Assembly (NCBI GenBank): GCA_944389985.1
Contig: CALXON010000102.1
Span: forward strand, 1-6,995
Reading direction: 5' to 3'
Source of the DNA: an uncultured Spirochaetaceae bacterium
GTDB lineage: Bacteria > Spirochaetota > Spirochaetia > Sphaerochaetales > Sphaerochaetaceae
Length of the DNA: 6,995 nucleotides
Shown here: piece after piece, positions 5,657 to 6,995 of the stretch
Position numbering within the stretch: the first letter of the stretch is position 1
Layout: every line of letters starts with the position of its first letter
Position numbers and translations under genes: made by a program
Notes under the pieces: model-generated
The model's input: the letters and a program-made list of their open reading frames with translations, nothing else
The model's database searches: none
Told to the model about the DNA's origin: nothing

Positions 5657-6517
5657 AAGCTCTTCCCTGCCCTTCTCCAGAGCTGACCACAGCGATGTGA
5701 CAAGCATCTTCCTGAAGCGTGGAGGCGCCTTCTCCAGACGCTTCTCAAGAGCTTCCATGCTCACAGGAGGATCGGAGGCAAGCTCGGTGATCATGTGTTT
5801 CTCCATGACACGGACCGCAGGAACATTGAAGCGTTTTGCTATTGAATCCCTTGCTATGAAGATCTGCTTCACATAGACCTTCTCGCTCTTTGTCATACGG
5901 CGCCAGTCACCTATCTTCTTCCAGGGAGGAGAAGGAGTCTTGACGGCTACAGCTCTCTTCATCCGTCCCGCACACTCCTTCTGGAGTCCATTGACTTCCA
6001 TCTCATGATCAAGGATATCCTTCAGCTCCAGAAGATGAGCCACATCGGAGAGTGCATACTCTATCTGTACGGGATCAAGAGGCCGAACAAGCCAGTTCGA
6101 CGTCTGGTTCCTCTTCTTGCCCTCCGTGGCAGGAATACCGAGATACCGCTCCTCAAGCCCCCTGAGGTTACCTGTATACCCCATCAGCACTGCGGGAATG
6201 CGTATGTCATAGATACGGAAGATCACAATGCCATAGCGTTTATGGACAAGAGACGCGTCTGACTGCACATCAAAGAAAATCTTCTCCGTATCAGAGAGGA
6301 AGAAGGCCTCAAGCCCCTTTTCCGTCACTCCCGGAGCACGGGGATCAATCAGGAAGAAGTTCTCTCCATCGAATATCTGTATCAGGCAGAGGTGTTCTCC
6401 ATAAATATGGAGATTGAATTCCCCTTCGAAATCAACAGCGATCCTTCCTTTTCTCTCAAAGGAAGGGATCAGTGACCTTATTCCATCATCGCTGTCTATG
6501 TAACTGTATGCTGTCAT
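5639..6517 (-). CDS. rnd: RNase D-like 3'-5' exoribonuclease with HRDC domain
   Basis: The 292-residue product has a DEDDy exonuclease domain followed by an HRDC domain, the RNase D arrangement; the family trims 3' ends of tRNA and other stable RNA precursors. Visible motifs are D29-F-E31 (Exo I), FDVQSDASLV with D87 (Exo II), the RNase D-typical NWLVRPLDPVQIEYALSDV block, and Y154xxxD158 (Exo III). The HRDC-like helices span about 205-285. E. coli RNase D has about 375 residues and two HRDC-type domains, so this is a shorter single-HRDC form. I chose the ATG whose A is the last base of the upstream gene's TGA (TGATG), a translational-coupling arrangement; a GTG codon one position earlier is less likely. 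No clear Shine-Dalgarno site precedes it. The gene converges on the peptidase gene and overlaps it. Confidence 0.88.
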   Translation of the reverse strand: MTAYSYIDSDDGIRSLIPSFERKGRIAVDFEGEFNLHIYGEHLCLIQIFDGENFFLIDPRAPGVTEKGLEAFFLSDTEKIFFDVQSDASLVHKRYGIVIFRIYDIRIPAVLMGYTGNLRGLEERYLGIPATEGKKRNQTSNWLVRPLDPVQIEYALSDVAHLLELKDILDHEMEVNGLQKECAGRMKRAVAVKTPSPPWKKIGDWRRMTKSEKVYVKQIFIARDSIAKRFNVPAVRVMEKHMITELASDPPVSMEALEKRLEKAPPRFRKMLVTSLWSALEKGREELSGNKR

Positions 6518-6995
6518 CACTCAATCCAGAGGAGGTTGAATACCTCAGGCGCGGACGGTATGGATGCAGAACCCTTTCCTGCTATGGCCTCAGGCTCACC
6601 GGTCGTCACTTCCTGACTCTTCACTGAGAGTACAGGGGCTGCGGGAATTTCCGGAGCGGGTGCTTCCTCTGCAGGTTCAGGGGAGACGACAAACTCCTCT
6701 TCTGCAGGCTCCTCTTCCACAACAGGCTCTTCCACAGGAAGAGGTTCAGGTATGAGACTTCCTATGCAGACTGCCGATGCAGAGAGGATGGCGAAGACCG
6801 TGACCAGAACAGCAAGAATCCTCGAGAACAGATCGTGTGAGGAAGAAGCGAATACAGCCGCATCCACGACCATCATCACCATCGAGATGGCTGCAGCCAT
6901 CATGGAACGGGTTCCAGATTCCGCTATCGCCAGATTCATGAGCAGAATGGCAACAACCAGAACTATTATCTGCAGTACGGCATGTCCGTGTTTCA
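6517..6995 (-). CDS. Membrane protein with Pro/Glu/Ala-rich acidic tail, 5' end off the right edge
   Basis: I do not recognise the family. The frame is open from the window edge (KHGHAVLQII...) to the TGA at 6517-6519, so the true start probably lies beyond 6995; an internal ATG at 6939 would cut the first hydrophobic segment. Visible parts are three hydrophobic spans (about AVLQIIVLVVAILLMNLAIA, MMAAAISMVMMVVDAAVFA and ILAVLVTVFAILSASAVCIG), then a tail dominated by Pro, Glu, Ala and Val (EPLPVEEPVVEEEPAEEEF and similar), ending VFNLLWIE. The acidic Pro-rich stretch is probably disordered and extends on one side of the membrane. The next gene, rnd, starts within its stop codon, so the two are co-translated. 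The function is unknown; a membrane anchor or envelope role is only a guess. Confidence 0.7.
   Translation of the reverse strand, partial: KHGHAVLQIIVLVVAILLMNLAIAESGTRSMMAAAISMVMMVVDAAVFASSSHDLFSRILAVLVTVFAILSASAVCIGSLIPEPLPVEEPVVEEEPAEEEFVVSPEPAEEAPAPEIPAAPVLSVKSQEVTTGEPEAIAGKGSASIPSAPEVFNLLWIE

Overview
This window looks like the chromosome of an anaerobic, probably host-associated bacterium. Arg AGG/AGA and Ile ATA codons are common in every gene, and the GC content is moderate. I cannot fix the taxon from the sequence. A Spirochaetota member is my best guess, from the overall codon style, the dCMP deaminase type and a tuf gene read away from the rest. No insertion sequence, CRISPR array, tRNA or rRNA gene was found.

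Layout: (1) Positions 1-33, minus strand, hold the first 11 codons of tuf (EF-Tu). It is preceded by a strong Shine-Dalgarno site, a roughly 240-nt structured leader and a near-consensus sigma70 promoter at 282-310. (2) Positions about 311-986 carry no convincing gene. This A/T-rich divergent spacer has several palindromes and repeats and the candidate promoters for the rightward genes. (3) Positions 987-4598, plus strand, hold a dCMP deaminase, an overlapping small protein resembling the Imm-5-like family, a 107-nt untranslated spacer with strong RNA-structure potential, and a fused [2Fe-2S]/molybdopterin hydroxylase of the selenium-dependent xanthine dehydrogenase type. (4) Positions 4607-5656, plus strand, hold a peptidase T-like M20 metallopeptidase, 8 nt behind the dehydrogenase. 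(5) On the minus strand, entering from the right edge, a membrane protein with a Pro/Glu/Ala-rich tail is coupled by a TGATG overlap to an RNase D-like exonuclease. That gene converges on and overlaps the peptidase gene by 18 nt.

Functionally, the plus-strand genes read as small-molecule salvage and catabolism: dCMP to dUMP for dTTP supply, purine (hypo)xanthine oxidation, and small-peptide hydrolysis. The minus-strand pair belongs to RNA 3'-end processing and the envelope. The most interesting unexplained element is the spacer before the dehydrogenase. Its GTG start codon can pair with either of two upstream CACAG copies, and one of those pairings competes with a 9-bp stem. That is the layout expected of a translational RNA switch. 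The tuf leader is the second structured non-coding segment.
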